A model generated the notes under the pieces. It made no database searches, was not told the DNA's origin, and saw nothing but the letters and a program-made list of their open reading frames with translations. 64,000 nt of DNA, from NCBI GenBank assembly GCA_034687125.1, contig JAQGBZ010000180.1, positions 1-64,000 of the forward strand. The letters run 5' to 3'. The DNA comes from Neelides folsomi. Lineage: Eukaryota > Arthropoda > Collembola > Neelipleona > Neelidae. Shown piece by piece: positions 1 to 12,799 of this stretch (positions are counted from its first letter, which is position 1; each line of letters begins with the position of its first letter). A program made the translations under genes and the position numbers.

Positions 1-1300
1 TAATTTTACAAAAATGAATTGATTTTCCATATCTTTTAAATGGAAAGGCAAAAAACAATTGAGTTCAATTCGAACATATGTTAAGTAAAAGAACTCTCTA
101 CGTTGTTTAAATTGACATTCTTATAGTAATCCTATTTGTCCTAACTTTATAAACCCTATGTAGTATTAAATGTTACGCCGTGCCAATGTCAACAAAATGA
201 ATAGCTTTGGGGTATTTAAATCAACTACAAATCAATGTTATTTTTATGAGTATATAAACTGTCAAAATTTTTTCATTAGTTTAGTTTAAAATTTATTATC
301 GTTTATTTCAATTTAGTTTTTACTCGAAGTCATTGTGTAAAACATTAACTATTTGAAATAAAATTTTATATTCCATTTCCAGAATCATGCTTCGCTTTTT
401 ATACGTGTTTAAACTTTAAATAATTATTAATGTTTTCCGTTTTAAGACCATTAATCATTCATGACGCTTGTGAACAAGGAATTTCCTCTCAATTAGTTTA
501 AAAATCTTCGCCCATACTATTAAAATAAGTTCTCTAGTAAAATATTAAATTGTTTTTACTTATATTCAATGAGTACTAAAGAGTCAATACTATAATATGT
601 ATTTAGGTAGTATAAAATATTAAACATAACAATGTATTTAATTAGATAATATTAGATAATATAAAATTAGTATAAATAAACTATGAAATGAAATGAAGCA
701 GAGAGTTTAAAAAATTATCCTTTTCAACATCTAACTTAAAGACACAACTTGTGTTAGGATTATCAAGTACTTCAGAGGTCATTTATATTTCCTTTTTACG
801 ACAAATATGCAAATAAACGAAGAGGTCTATTGATTTGGTCCATTCTTCATTCTTGATTATATAAGTAGGTACATATTTATGTATATAACTTTGTATGATA
901 TTAGTATATTTTGGCTATACACAATTTAAGCTAGATTACTACATATAAGTGTATCATCGAAAGCTCAACCTAAATTACAATTTTACTCAACGACTTTGAC
1001 TTAACAAACACAATTGTACTTTATTACTATTACTATTACATATAAAATATATTGGATATTTAATACTGTACGATGTTTATAGCTGTATGCAATTATGAAT
1101 TCGAATACATACTTACATTTAGAGTATCTGTAGATAGAGCAATAGATAAAATTGTTATTCAATCTTTGTTTGAACTCTGTTATAATTACAAATTCAACTA
1201 TAGTGGAGTACATGCACATATCTGATGCATATTAGTATTTACATGATGTATACTTGTAAAACTTCTAAACAGATAACTCATCAATTGTGATGGATTTCTC
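1..1300. other. AT-rich intergenic DNA, no gene seen
   Basis: Very AT-rich sequence with only short, biased open frames on both strands. No splice-linked coding exons, RNA gene or repeat could be recognised. It probably contains the 5' flank of the mannosidase gene that follows. Confidence 0.6.
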
Positions 1301-1320
1301 GTTGGCTGATAAGCATTAAG

Positions 1321-1327
1321 TATAAAA
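1321..1327 (+). promoter_or_regulatory. TATA box of the alpha-mannosidase gene
   Basis: TATAAAA lies about 145 nt before the chosen start codon, and the sequence beyond it becomes less AT-rich, as expected for a 5' UTR. Transcription would begin near 1350. This is inferred from motif and position only. Confidence 0.4.
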
Positions 1328-1465
1328 TTCCGCCCTTCTTCGTCCTCTCAAAACACTCTCATATTCCACACCAGACCGATCAGACATTTTTCAGAAATTC
1401 AATCGATGAATTGAAATTGTTTGGTTTTCTTCACTTTGAACTGCTTGTAAAATAAAACAAGCAAA

Positions 1466-4400
1466 ATGGGCAGCAAAACAGCTCCAATACATAAGAACAG
1501 GACGACAACGATGGGCCGAATTTCGGGCTTCATCTCTAAAGACAACTTATTCAAAAATGTAAATTTGTCGAGTCAGCTCTACAAAGATTCGCACAGCATT
1601 GTCAGTAAGTACATTTTTTACACATTTTAATCAAAATATTCATAACTATTTTCATTTCCCAATGTGGGCAACTAAGATTATTAAAATTAATGTTTCATAT
1701 TATGATTTAAGGCACCATCAGACATTGGGCTTTGCCACATGGAAATATAGGAGAATCGGGATTTTGGAAAAACTACACTTTTCTCCAATGCAAGGAATTT
1801 GTTGATACTGTAGGTGAGCCAGTTACAATTGGACAAAGGTTTGGACCTACTTGGAGCACTCACTGGTTTAAGGTATGTAACATACGAATATTACAATGTT
1901 TAATAATTCATTTACCTAACCTAAACCATATCATTTACCTAACCTGTGTTAATATTTATTGTCGATATTTTAATTTTTGAATATTTGATAAATATAATGT
2001 ATGAATCAGGTTATCTGTGAGATTCCTGCTGAATGGGCTGGGGAAGAAGTTCATTTGAGGTGGAGTTCAAGCAGTGAAGCTGCAGTCTGGGATGAGGAAG
2101 GAAACGTTCTTCAGGTAAAAACATCACTTACCATTAAATTTGGTAATTTTTGGAAGTTGGAAATTATAGTTAAAGAATTGTTGGATGAAATGAATTTTGA
2201 TTTATAAAGGGAATTTCTCCGGGATATCGTGAAGAATTTATTCTTACAAAGAATTACGTTCCGGGTGCACCAAGGGTTCTTTACATTGAAATGTCATGCA
2301 ATGGAATGTTTGGAGCTGGCGAAGGATCTGACATTGGTAATTAATCATAAATATATAACTATTTAGCAATGTAAATATGAATAATGAATAATGATAAAAA
2401 TTACTGTGTTATAATTGCATATACTATACATATATCATGTAGAAGTAATTATAATCATTTAACCAACACAATATTTTAAATTTTAGCGCCAACTAATAAT
2501 ATGAAAACATTCCCAATGGAACGCGCCGAACTTGCTTCATTTAATAGACAAATCTTCAAAATTTACACTGATATTGAAATGCTCAATGGAATTGCAAGTC
2601 AACTTTCGACGGATCATCGGGGATTTCAAGCCATGCACACGGCAAATGAAATGATCAATCTCATAAGAGCTGGAGATTATCAGTAAGTGGATTCAATAAA
2701 TTTAATAAATTGTAAATCGAATTGTAAATTTAAAATTGGTTAAACTATACTCTTGAAACTCTTTATATTAAATATAATTAAAATTTGCATAATTAGGGAA
2801 GCAAGTGATATAGCTGACGTTTACTTCAGCGAAGGAAATGGAAAGAAAGCTCACACACTTGTTGCAATGGGGTAAAATATTAATTATTATTATATTTATA
2901 ATTAATTATATGATGTACAGATACAGATCATATTGTTAGATTCAAATGTTGTGTTTTTATTATAATTTTTGTATTTATTTAAAATAATTTTAATACAGAC
3001 ATTGTCACATTGACACGGCTTGGCTTTGGCCTTATGATGAAACTATCCGAAAATGTGCTAGGAGCTTTACAGCTCAAATGGGTCTGATGGAAGAATACCC
3101 TGACTATATTTTCACTTGTTCTCAGGTTCATTAAAATGACAATTTACATTTATTTACCATTTTGATTTTCGATATGAAAAAATTAAGTTTTTGAATTTTT
3201 TGTTTAGGCTCAGCAATATCAATGGATGAAAGATTATTACCCGGACGTTTATGCAAAAATTAAAGAATATGTCATAAAAGGTCAATTCGTCCCTGTTGGA
3301 GGTAAACTTTATTTGTTTGTTTTCAATGAATATTTTATTCTAATTATGTAATTATTTTTATATGATCTGTATATTATTAATTTAGGAACTTGGATTGAAA
3401 TGGATGGGAACATTCCAAGGTATGTCGTTATTTGTCTTTAATATTATTCTTCATGATTTGATATTAATATAACATAACATTTATTAATGTTTTTGAAATT
3501 TAAAGCGGTGAGGCGTTCATGAGACAATTCTTTTACGGTCAACGATTTTACCAAGAGGAATTTGGAATCACGTGCAAAGAATTTTGGTAAATTTGTAATT
3601 AATGATTTAAAGATTCTACATAATATTTAGTGCCTCGATTTATCATAATAATGAACTCTCATGAATATTAATAAATGTTAATATTTAAATAATGATGATT
3701 ATTTGTTTAAATATAATGAACATTTAATTACTTATTTTAGGCTTCCAGACACATTTGGTTATTCGGCTCAGATCCCACAAATGATCAAGGTATTTTAAAT
3801 TCACTAGAAGAGCATACTGTAGTTAACCTCTGATAATGGAATACTAGAGGAATGCATTGAATACTAAATTTTAACGTTTATTTAAAAATACTTTTTTAAT
3901 AGCACGTGGGAATTCATCGGTTCATGACTCAAAAGATGTCTTGGAGTATTGTAAACAAATTCCCAAATCACAATTTTTGGTGGGAGGGAATTGATGGGAC
4001 ACAAGTGATTGTTCATTTCCCACCTGGAGATTCATACAACATGAATGCAACGTTAGTTTTATACAAATTCATATTCGAACAATCATTATAGCCACCAATG
4101 AGTTAAAAAAATATTCAATATTTAACTTGAAATTATTAGGATTCAAGAAATGTTGTATTCAATGAACAACTCGCAAGATAAAGGCCGTTCAAATGTTGGA
4201 ATTTATCTTTTTGGATTCGGAGATGGCGGCGGCGGCCCAACAAGAACAATGATCGAAAGACAACTCAGAGTTAAAGATGTTGACGGAATTCCAAAGTAAA
4301 TGTCTAAACTACATAAAAAAGTCATGCAAGTTTCAAATTCGTGAATATTTAAGCATGATAAATCTTAATGAATATAGAGTTGTAATGGGGACTCCAGATT

Positions 4401-7344
4401 TTTTCTTCGAAGAGCAAGAAAAAGAATCGGGAAAATTTTCCAAATGGGTCGGGGAACTTTATTTGGAATTGCACAATGGAACTTACACTTCACAGGTTAG
4501 TTATTAAATATAAATAAATTCTGCTAATAAATTTTATAAACTTATTTTTATTGCACAAAAAAAAATTGCAATTCTTTCATTTGCATTTTTGTATTTTTTA
4601 ATTTATAGGCCCTGATTAAATGGTATAATCGAAAATGTGAGTTTTTCTTCCGAGAAGTTGAACTTCTCATGGCTATGGCATTTTCAAAAGATATGGCTCC
4701 TGATATGGCTGAGTAAATATTAGACAAAATATTTAAATTATTATAACAATCAATTTAAATAAAATGATGTTCTTTGATTTAAAATTGTAAAATTATTGAA
4801 TGATTTTTGACCTATTAATTAAATTAAAAATTAGTAATTTCTTTGTACAGGGATATGAACAAGTTGGATTTGGCTTGGAAAGATTTTCTTCTCAATCAAT
4901 TCCACGATGTTTTGCCAGGCTCTTGCATTGAACTTGTGGCCAAAGATGCGTGGAAAATCTATGAAGAAATTTTTGCTATCTTGATTGACTTGCGCAAAAG
5001 ATACAATGCGATTCTTCTTGGAGCGGGAACAACCAACAGAGTTGTTTACAATCCCTTGCCTTGGGACGTTAAAACTGTCATTTTCAGCAAGCCCGATGAA
5101 GGAGATCCTCCAACTGGTTCAAACATCCAAGCTGTGACAATGGAAACCGGAGTTATTGATGGGGACGGTGAGGGATTGTTCAGAGTCCCAAACAATTTTG
5201 CGGCAGCTTTGGTTGAAATGAAACCATCAGGATTTTCTCCATATACTCCAATTGTACCAACTTCACCAGTAACATATACTGGTATGTTAATATGAATCAT
5301 TGTACAATTCTCAAAAAACGTGTGTGTATTAGATAAATATTGTATCTAATGTATTATTTAATAATTACTTTGTATGACCATACCAATTTGATTTTTTAAA
5401 TAATATACCATATTTTTATCAAATAGATGGCGCTACGACTGCTGAGTACAAGAACAGTAATGTTCGAGTTGTTGTTGAAAAAACTAATTATCCAACTGAG
5501 GAAATTTATTTCACTGGACCAAGTGGAACTGAACACAAAGTTTTTGGTAATTAACATAAAAAAATTAAACTTAACCTATAAATGTAATTATTTAAAAAAA
5601 AATATTTTAAATTGAATTATCATTAATTTATAATTTATAGTTTTGGGATTAATTTAAATTATTTGAATTTAACAGGGGATCGACATGAAACTGGCATTAA
5701 AGGAGGAATGTTTTACATTTATGATGACATTCCACTGTTTTGGGATGCTTGGGACGGTAAAACCCTATTTAAACAATACTTTAAATATTAAATTCCACAC
5801 AATGTGTTTAAATTATATTAATTGCCGTTAATTTAAAATTGCTTTGTAAATTTTAATCATTATTATATTAAATTTTAATTCGTATATAAATCAAGCTATG
5901 GACTATCATTTGGAAACTCAAAAGATGCCAAAGTACACACAGCAAGAAATTGTTCAACATTTTGCTCCTGGGCCAATTGTCGGTGGCTACAAATGGACAG
6001 CAACCTTTGGAAGAGGAAGTGTCATTACACGATACACAATTATTCGTGCAGACTCTCCAATGGTAAAATTGAGAATTCTTATTATTAAAATAAACTACAT
6101 TTTAATTCTAAAAATTATTAAATATAAACTAAATAAATAATTTGCTAAAATATTAATTTTTAAATCAGGTTGAATATTACACCATTGTGGATTGGAAGGA
6201 AGAACATCAATTTCTTAAAGTTGAATTTCCCGTGGACATTCTCTCACGTGAAGCGACATTTGAAATCCAATATGGAAATGCTAAGCGACCAACGCACATG
6301 AACACTTCTTGGGATATGGCCAAGTTTGAAGTTTGCGGGCATAAGTAATTTTATTAATTTAACTAATTTTGCATATTGTATTGTAATATTAACATTACAT
6401 AAATAACTAGATCTTTGGCGGGCTAAATTTTTAAATTTAAATTATCAGATGGATGGACATTTCTCAAGCTGATAAAGGTGTGACGGTGATCACTGATTCA
6501 AAATATGGCTGGTGTGTTCGAGATAACATTGTCAAGTTGTCACTGTTGAGATCTCCCAAAAATCCTGATCCAAATTGTGACATTCACAAGCATTTCATTT
6601 ACTATGCAGTTTTGCCACACGAAGGTTAATTGAATATTTTAATTTATTATGATTTTCTTAATTATACTGTTAATTGTAAAATTGTAAATTTTGAATAGGA
6701 ACATTCCAAGAAAGTGACATCATCCGTCGAGCTTATGAGCTCAATACTCTTGGATCAAATAATATTCCTTTACTTTACACAAATCTGGCTGGAGTGGAGT
6801 AAGAATTAATATTAAATTACACTAACTTATTTTTGTAATAAATTATTCCTTTTTTTCTAATTACGATGTTTTTTTTAATTTTATTGAATATTTACGGTTT
6901 ATTTAAAATTATTTATTTAGCTTACCAACTGATTGGGTAAAGACCAGCAATTCCTGCGTAATTGTCGAGGCCTTCAAAGTAGCTCACGATCTTGCAATTA
7001 GAGCTGTTTGCGTCCGTCTTTATGAATCATTTGGTGGAAAAGCAACGACAAAGTAATTGATTTCACCTATGATATAAATAAATTATTTTAATTAAAATTA
7101 AATTAAATCATTAAAATGAATAGAATAAAACAAAAATTATTATATTACTGGATATACCTCCTATCTTTGATTTCTAAAGGTTAATTAACATTTAAATTCT
7201 AGGGTTCAGTTGGGCTTTGGAGTTACGAAAGTGACGGAATGTAATGGACTCGAGAATCCTGAAACTGATGTTCCTTCTACAGGGAATGAATTTGAAGCTT
7301 CGTTTACTCCCTTTCAAATTAGAAGTTTCCTCGTTTATTTCTAA
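1466..7344 (+). CDS. MAN2C1: alpha-mannosidase 2C1 (GH38), 24 exons
   Basis: Cytosolic class II alpha-mannosidase, which trims free Man-rich oligosaccharides released during glycoprotein turnover. Twenty-four exons join in frame to 1079 residues (human protein about 1040): 1466-1604, 1712-1872, 2010-2114, 2210-2336, 2487-2682, 2797-2871, 2999-3125, 3208-3301, 3386-3419, 3506-3586, 3741-3789, 3903-4051, 4140-4295, 4378-4495, 4609-4712, 4851-5281, 5427-5546, 5676-5756, 5896-6062, 6169-6344, 6449-6624, 6699-6798, 6921-7052, 7203-7344. The GH38 signature [11 protein letters not shown] is at residues 269-279 (zinc ligands). The [11 protein letters not shown] motif puts the predicted catalytic Asp at residue 383. 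[10 protein letters not shown] near residue 590 supplies the late zinc-binding His. There is no signal peptide, which agrees with the cytosolic 2C1 class rather than the lysosomal or Golgi enzymes. The start is the first Met after the TATA box. Family assignment is firm; borders of the smallest exons are less sure. Confidence 0.95.
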
Positions 7345-7438
7345 TTTTTTCAAGTCATTTCACTATATCGTGAAGTGTAGTGAATATGGAATACGTGTTT
7401 AAATATTATTTACCACCATTAAAAATTATTTGGACCAT

Positions 7439-7444
7439 AATAAA
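7439..7444 (+). promoter_or_regulatory. poly(A) signal of MAN2C1
   Basis: AATAAA about 95 nt after the stop codon, in an AT-rich tail; the likely cleavage signal for the mannosidase transcript. Confidence 0.5.
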
Positions 7445-7449
7445 TAACA

Positions 7450-9100
7450 ATTGTAAGTCTAATTTATAGCTTTGTAATTGCATAGTTTAATATTTAATCA
7501 CAATATTAAAGCTATTAACACAATCAATCAGCTATTCATTTTTTACTCATGATGACTATTAGGAATATAAATAAAAATTATTATAATTCATGAATATCAG
7601 AAATAATATTTGTTTCGACGACTTAGAAGGAGAGAAAAGTGCAACGTTGAGGTCGAGGAGAAAAAGGAAAAGAAAGGAAATGATAATGATTTTCACTTTA
7701 AGTGGTTTATTGAGATTTGGGAGAAAATGAGGTGTTTTACAGATAGAAATTGACAAGAGAATCGATATTTGACATATAGCAAAACAATTATAAACAAGCA
7801 ATAGTTTTACATAGATACTCGGCTATACAATATTTAAGAATATTTTTAATAAAATTATAAATAGTTAAAACGGAAAAAAAACTTTTTAGCCATGAATATA
7901 ATTTGAATAACTAATTAAATCATGGAAAAACATTTTATTTTTAAAATAATACTCTGCAATTTCAATTATTGTTGTTATATTACCAGATATCTCTCTCACT
8001 CTTAACAAAAAATATAACAAAGAGTAAATGTATTTATCAGTATATATACAGTAGTATATGTTCTTCAAATATACCTATCTAGGTATGTACTTTAAGCGTT
8101 TTGGTAGTTTAATATTGTATTGGTTCCAGATCTTAAAATGGGTTTTCCAACTGGCCTGTATTCTATTCCACGAGCCCCAGCTAGGTATATAAAGTAAGGG
8201 AGTAACGATGATTTTTCATTTCCCATTTCAGCTTCTCACTCACCCTTCTCTCTTAACTTGATAAACTGAAAAGTAATATTTTTTCTTGTATTCAAATAAT
8301 TAACTATAAACATTTTGAAGAGGAGATTTTATGAAATATATTTTTGCGTATGGATTCATGAATAGTTTTCAAGTTAGTATAGTGAGCCAAAGATTCTCTC
8401 CTACTTTAATTGCCGTTGTTATCTCAAAAACCTTATCGCCGATTTCCTTAATTTATAATTCAAAAATAAATAGTATAGAATTTATATAATGCCTATCAAA
8501 CGGTCTAAGTCCCTATGAGCAGATCCGTATATTTCTGAATTCGGATATATTTTGAGTTTTCAAATATGACGGTCTAAATCTAAGCAAAAAACAAAAACGA
8601 TTTTTCAAGCAATAATTAAACGCGATGAACTTAAAATGGCTAATGGCCCCCATTTCTCTCTATATAAATAATTTTATTGTCATATTATGTATGTACTTAC
8701 CCAGTACTTACCTATTATCATATCGTGTGTAGCTGAGCTGCAGCATGTTCTTATAATGTTTACTCCAATCACTCCAATACATTGCCATTTGTCATAACGT
8801 ATTTAATATAGTTTATAAGTATAATTAAAATTACTAATTAAAATTGGTTGAATTGTTTATTTTATTTTATTATTGAGATTGATTATTTAACTAATTACAC
8901 AATAATAAGTATTTTCATCAGATGCACAAAAACCGTTTGCAATTTCCATTATTTGCTGCTTTCAACGATTCCGTAATCCATAGGTTATATTCAAAATCTT
9001 CAGCTATTCTGTATAATTAATCAAATAATTAATTATAATTATTCCATAAAAATTTTGCTTTATAATAATAATGCAAATAAATGTTTTTTTAATTATTATT
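7450..9100. other. intergenic DNA, convergent 3' flanks
   Basis: No coding exon recognised. A TATATAAAG string near 8187 is followed by pyrimidine-rich sequence and could be an isolated promoter, but no open frame follows it. Runs of AATAAA-type signals on the minus strand near 8855-8875 probably end the proline-rich gene. Confidence 0.5.
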
Positions 9101-9108
9101 TACTTTAC

Positions 9109-12100
9109 TTACTTTTTGTAAAAATTAACAATGTTATCTTTTTCACTTAATTTGTTCACTTGAACAACGTTTTCACAAAATCGTCGCTGAATGCATTTTG
9201 AATTTTTTTCTAATTCTTGTGGAGGAATATATTTGAGCAAATCTTGTCGAATTTCTTCTGGGACAATTGCCCCATTAAACGGCAAATCGTCAAACAAACT
9301 TCCATTTTTACTTCCACCATTCTCTCCAATCCCATTCAACATTTCGCCGCATTCAACCCATGCAAAGAATTCTTTAGAAATCAACTCAACTTTACTTTTC
9401 AGACAATTTTCAAAATCAGAAGTTTCACTTGTTTCCCTCTTTTTTCTTCCCGCAGTTAATGGAATTAAATATGGCGACGCCGCTGCAGCAACAGGCGCCA
9501 CTGCAGAAATTCGCGGCAATAAAGTTAAAGCTCCAAGTAGCAAAGCTCCTTTTGTAAACAACGCTTTATGAATTTGTCTCGTTCTGTCCCTTTCAGTTAA
9601 AAGTGATTGGTCTCTGAGCCGATGTCTCAAATCGGCCACAGCTCCGTTCAATTGTTGTTCCCTTATTAAGTCATTTAATGTGTGAACAGTTTCAGTTGGA
9701 ATATAAGCCCCTCTTCCACCATTTAATCTCCCTGGAATTCGAATTCTTCCGTTGGTTCTCAATCCAACGTTTGCTCCTATAATTCCCCTTGTTCCAGTCG
9801 GGCCAAGAATCCCTCGTTGTTGTGTCGGTAAAATCAAATCCTCCAAGCCGGAATTTAAATCATATTGTTCCCTCCCGGTTGTTCCTAACAACAAAGACCC
9901 AAGACCTCCATCATCATAGTCGAATCCCTGTCCCAGCCCGCGAAGATTCAAATTCTGGTCCAATTGTAGTAAATCCAAATTCCCGCGATTTCTCTGCAAA
10001 TTTCCATTTATGAAAGTTGAAAGAAGAGCGTCGTGTGTTTGCTGCTGTTGGTTCAATTGCGATCGTGTGGATTGAGGTGGAGGAGCCGGAGGAGCTCCAT
10101 AAGCATGTGGTGGTGGCCCAGGAGGAGAAGAATCGTCAGACTCAGAAGGCCCAGATTCACCTGTTGTGAAAGTTTGAGTGATTTTGGGCACAGTGACCAA
10201 TTTTGTGTGTGTTGTTTGGATGGGAATTGTTTCGAGTACAATTGATGTCACTGTTTGTTGCTGAGCTTGAGGAATGTCACGTGAAGGCTGTGTTGTTGTT
10301 TCCGGAGGGCCGTAGGTCGGAGGTGGGCCATAAGAAGGTGGAGGTGCCGTGTCATGGGAAGGAGGTTGATACGAATCAGAAGGAGGTTGGTAAGAATCAG
10401 AAGGTTTTTCATATTCAGATTCTTCACCACCGCGGAATTTATTCCGAGTGAAAGTTAAAAGAGTCCGCTCTTTGAAATTCTCATTTCTTTCTTGTGGTGG
10501 TGGAGTGAGAATTGGAACTGAAGTTGATGAAGGAGAAGAGGGTTTATTATCATAACCGTTTTTATCATACCCGCCTTTGTCGTTCCCGCCTTTGTCATAT
10601 CCACCTTTGTCGTACCCACCTTTTTCATTCCCGCCTTTTTCATATCCACCTTTGTCGTAACCGCTTTTGTCATACCCGCTTTTATCGCTTCTCTCAGGAG
10701 GGGAATAGTCTCTTTGATTATCATAACCTTTTCTATTTTCTCTATCGTATTCACTTCTCTGTGGTGGAGAATAGCTTTTAGTTGAATAATCATCTTGAGG
10801 AGCTCGGTATTCGGATCTTGGCGGGGGAGCGTAGCTGTCTCTTTCTTTAGATGGAGAATAATCATTTGGCTGAGGAGCTCCATAATCTGAACGAGGTGGT
10901 TGGCTGGTTTTAGGTGCACGATATTCATTCCTTTGGGGAGCGCCATATTCGGTTCTTTGAGGAGCGCCGTATTCAGTTCTCTGTGGAGCGCCATATTCGG
11001 TTCTTTGAGGAGCTCCGTATTCGGTTCTTTGAGGCGCGCCATATTCAGTTCTTGTGGGCACGTTATAGTCCGACTTCGGTGGAGGAGCTGGAGGACCATA
11101 AGAATCCCTTGGTTTGTACTCATTTTTCTGAGGTGCGCCATATTCGGTTCTTGGTGGTGACCTATATTCTGATCTTGGGGGCGGAAGAGCATAAGTTTCT
11201 TTATTTCTTTGAGAAGTTCCATATTCATTTCTTTGTGAATTGTATCCTTTGTTCCTGTAACCATTATCCCGGGAACTTTCGTAGCTTTTCTCTCTCCGAT
11301 TGTTTTCATCATATTCTCTTCGTTCGCTCTTTCGCCTCTCGTTCTCCATAATCCCGCCAATTTCTTGACCCGGTGGGGTGTAAATTATAACTGTAGACGT
11401 AGTGTCTTCTTTTTGCTTTGAAACATCATAGTGATTTTTTCCATAATTGGTCAGAATTTGTGGAGTTGTGTAAACTGACCCGCCGAGGATTGCTGTAGTG
11501 GCTGGAGCGACCTGTTGAAAATTTTGGGGAGCGGTTTGTTGGAAATTCCGTGTAGAGGTTTGTTGGGATGCTCGTGAAGGAGTATTTTGAAAAGTTCTTG
11601 GTGGGGATTGTTGGAAATTTGTGGGTTGGTTTTGTTGGAGAGTTTGTACATTATTGTTATTTGTATGACCAGTGATTGAATTTACAATTGGAGCAATGAT
11701 GTCCTTGGAGAAGAACGGAAGTGAAAAATCGCGACTTGCATCTTGGCGAATAATTTCAAAATTCCGCAAATCCAAAGTTCTTCCTGGTGTTGGATAACTC
11801 CGAGAATTTCTATCAAAATTGTCAAAATCCTCCATTGCTCCTTGATTTGGCATTTGGTCGAAGAGAGAACTTTCACTTATTGACGTGATAGGGATTTCAG
11901 CCTCATTGGAACTTTTCTTTTTTCTTATCGATTCTCCAACCAAATTCACACTTTTTTCACTCTTTTCCTTTATAGCCAAAAACGTTTCATAATTTCCGCC
12001 AATTTCACTATCAAACACAGCTATTTTCCCCTGTTTGTGGGAATTTTGAAAATCGGTAAAATTGTCCAAATTTGGTTTAAAAATGGTTGGTTCTTTAACA

Positions 12101-12408
12101 TTAGAAGATTTCGAGATTTTCACAGCCAATTTTGGCTCAAAATCCTCAACAGTTTCTGTATCGAATAAAGAAGTTTTAGAAGATTTTTTCAATTTTTCTT
12201 GTCTTCTTCGGTAAAATTCAGTTTGGAGTGGTTCCTTTGTTTTAAAATTTTGGAAATAAGGATGAAAAGCACCATTTAACGGCAAAGAGTCAAATAAACT
12301 TGGTCCTTTAACTTCTTCACTTTCGACCGTCTCCGTGCATTGAATTTTGGAATTTAAGGGAAAAAACAATACAATGGAAATTAAATTAATTAACATTTTA
12401 ATTAGCAC
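9109..12408 (-). CDS. secreted proline-rich repeat protein, 1099 aa, single exon
   Basis: I do not recognise a named family. One uninterrupted exon encodes 1099 residues starting with a hydrophobic leader (about residues 1-22), so it is probably secreted. The middle is low complexity: five tandem TEYGAPQR units near residues 450-495 within a Tyr/Pro/Ala-rich tract, then GYDKGG-type Gly/Tyr/Lys repeats near 575-615. A hydrophobic Ala/Leu stretch precedes a furin-like RKKR at 988-991. The last 110 residues carry four cysteines (FENC, VECGE, KCIQRRFC) and look folded. A short motif SLFD-x2-P-x-N/Q-GA occurs at residues 37, 181 and 1037, with weaker forms SLFDTE at 80 and VFDSE at 131. Length and composition resemble arthropod cuticle or extracellular-matrix proteins, but that is inference. 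The start is the first Met of the frame and leads straight into the leader. Confidence 0.85.
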   Translation of the reverse strand: MLIKMLINLISIVLFFPLNSKIQCTETVESEEVKGPSLFDSLPLNGAFHPYFQNFKTKEPLQTEFYRRRQEKLKKSSKTSLFDTETVEDFEPKLAVKISKSSNVKEPTIFKPNLDNFTDFQNSHKQGKIAVFDSEIGGNYETFLAIKEKSEKSVNLVGESIRKKKSSNEAEIPITSISESSLFDQMPNQGAMEDFDNFDRNSRSYPTPGRTLDLRNFEIIRQDASRDFSLPFFSKDIIAPIVNSITGHTNNNNVQTLQQNQPTNFQQSPPRTFQNTPSRASQQTSTRNFQQTAPQNFQQVAPATTAILGGSVYTTPQILTNYGKNHYDVSKQKEDTTSTVIIYTPPGQEIGGIMENERRKSERREYDENNRREKSYESSRDNGYRNKGYNSQRNEYGTSQRNKETYALPPPRSEYRSPPRTEYGAPQKNEYKPRDSYGPPAPPPKSDYNVPTRTEYGAPQRTEYGAPQRTEYGAPQRTEYGAPQRTEYGAPQRNEYRAPKTSQPPRSDYGAPQPNDYSPSKERDSYAPPPRSEYRAPQDDYSTKSYSPPQRSEYDRENRKGYDNQRDYSPPERSDKSGYDKSGYDKGGYEKGGNEKGGYDKGGYDKGGNDKGGYDKNGYDNKPSSPSSTSVPILTPPPQERNENFKERTLLTFTRNKFRGGEESEYEKPSDSYQPPSDSYQPPSHDTAPPPSYGPPPTYGPPETTTQPSRDIPQAQQQTVTSIVLETIPIQTTHTKLVTVPKITQTFTTGESGPSESDDSSPPGPPPHAYGAPPAPPPQSTRSQLNQQQQTHDALLSTFINGNLQRNRGNLDLLQLDQNLNLRGLGQGFDYDDGGLGSLLLGTTGREQYDLNSGLEDLILPTQQRGILGPTGTRGIIGANVGLRTNGRIRIPGRLNGGRGAYIPTETVHTLNDLIREQQLNGAVADLRHRLRDQSLLTERDRTRQIHKALFTKGALLLGALTLLPRISAVAPVAAAASPYLIPLTAGRKKRETSETSDFENCLKSKVELISKEFFAWVECGEMLNGIGENGGSKNGSLFDDLPFNGAIVPEEIRQDLLKYIPPQELEKNSKCIQRRFCENVVQVNKLSEKDNIVNFYKK

Positions 12409-12727
12409 AATTACAGAAACACAATATCTAAACGTTCTTTAAGACACAATCAAAGAATAATGAGGATCTTCATAAGAATGGTAAAAGATGTAGAGAAAGA
12501 AGGACGCGGACGTTTCTGGAGAGAAGGAGGGAAAGAAGTGAAATCGAAATGATTAGAAACGACCGTGTCATTTGGTCAATGAGTTATTGGAAACTATTGC
12601 CACACTGCCATCATTTCCTGCAAATCCTCTCAACGATTTCACATTGCAAAAACCGATGAGGTGCGAAGATTGTTGACAAAGGGGCAGAGAGGTGAAGGAT
12701 CTCGTTGTTGCGGTCAACTTAACAACA

Positions 12728-12740
12728 ACTTTTATATTCA
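12728..12740 (-). promoter_or_regulatory. candidate TATA box upstream of the proline-rich gene
   Basis: Read on the minus strand the segment contains TATAAAAG about 320 nt before the start codon, followed by GC-richer sequence. It may serve the proline-rich gene, perhaps with an untranslated leader. Motif evidence only. Confidence 0.25.
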
Positions 12741-12799
12741 TCATATCATTTTATATGCCAAATGTTCATCAGGGCATCGTCACCATCTTCGTCTCCGAC

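Noticed and set aside
1909-1945. CATTTACCTAACCT repeated twice in an intron of the mannosidase gene, considered as a telomere-like repeat.
   Set aside because: Only two copies spaced by nine bases; it does not match the TTAGG arthropod telomere repeat.
10455-11360. A 301-codon open frame overlapping the proline-rich gene on the same strand in another frame.
   Set aside because: It lies inside the tandem-repeat part of the 1099-residue gene, where biased repeated codons avoid stops in other frames. The peptide is a repeat artefact with no signal or domain.
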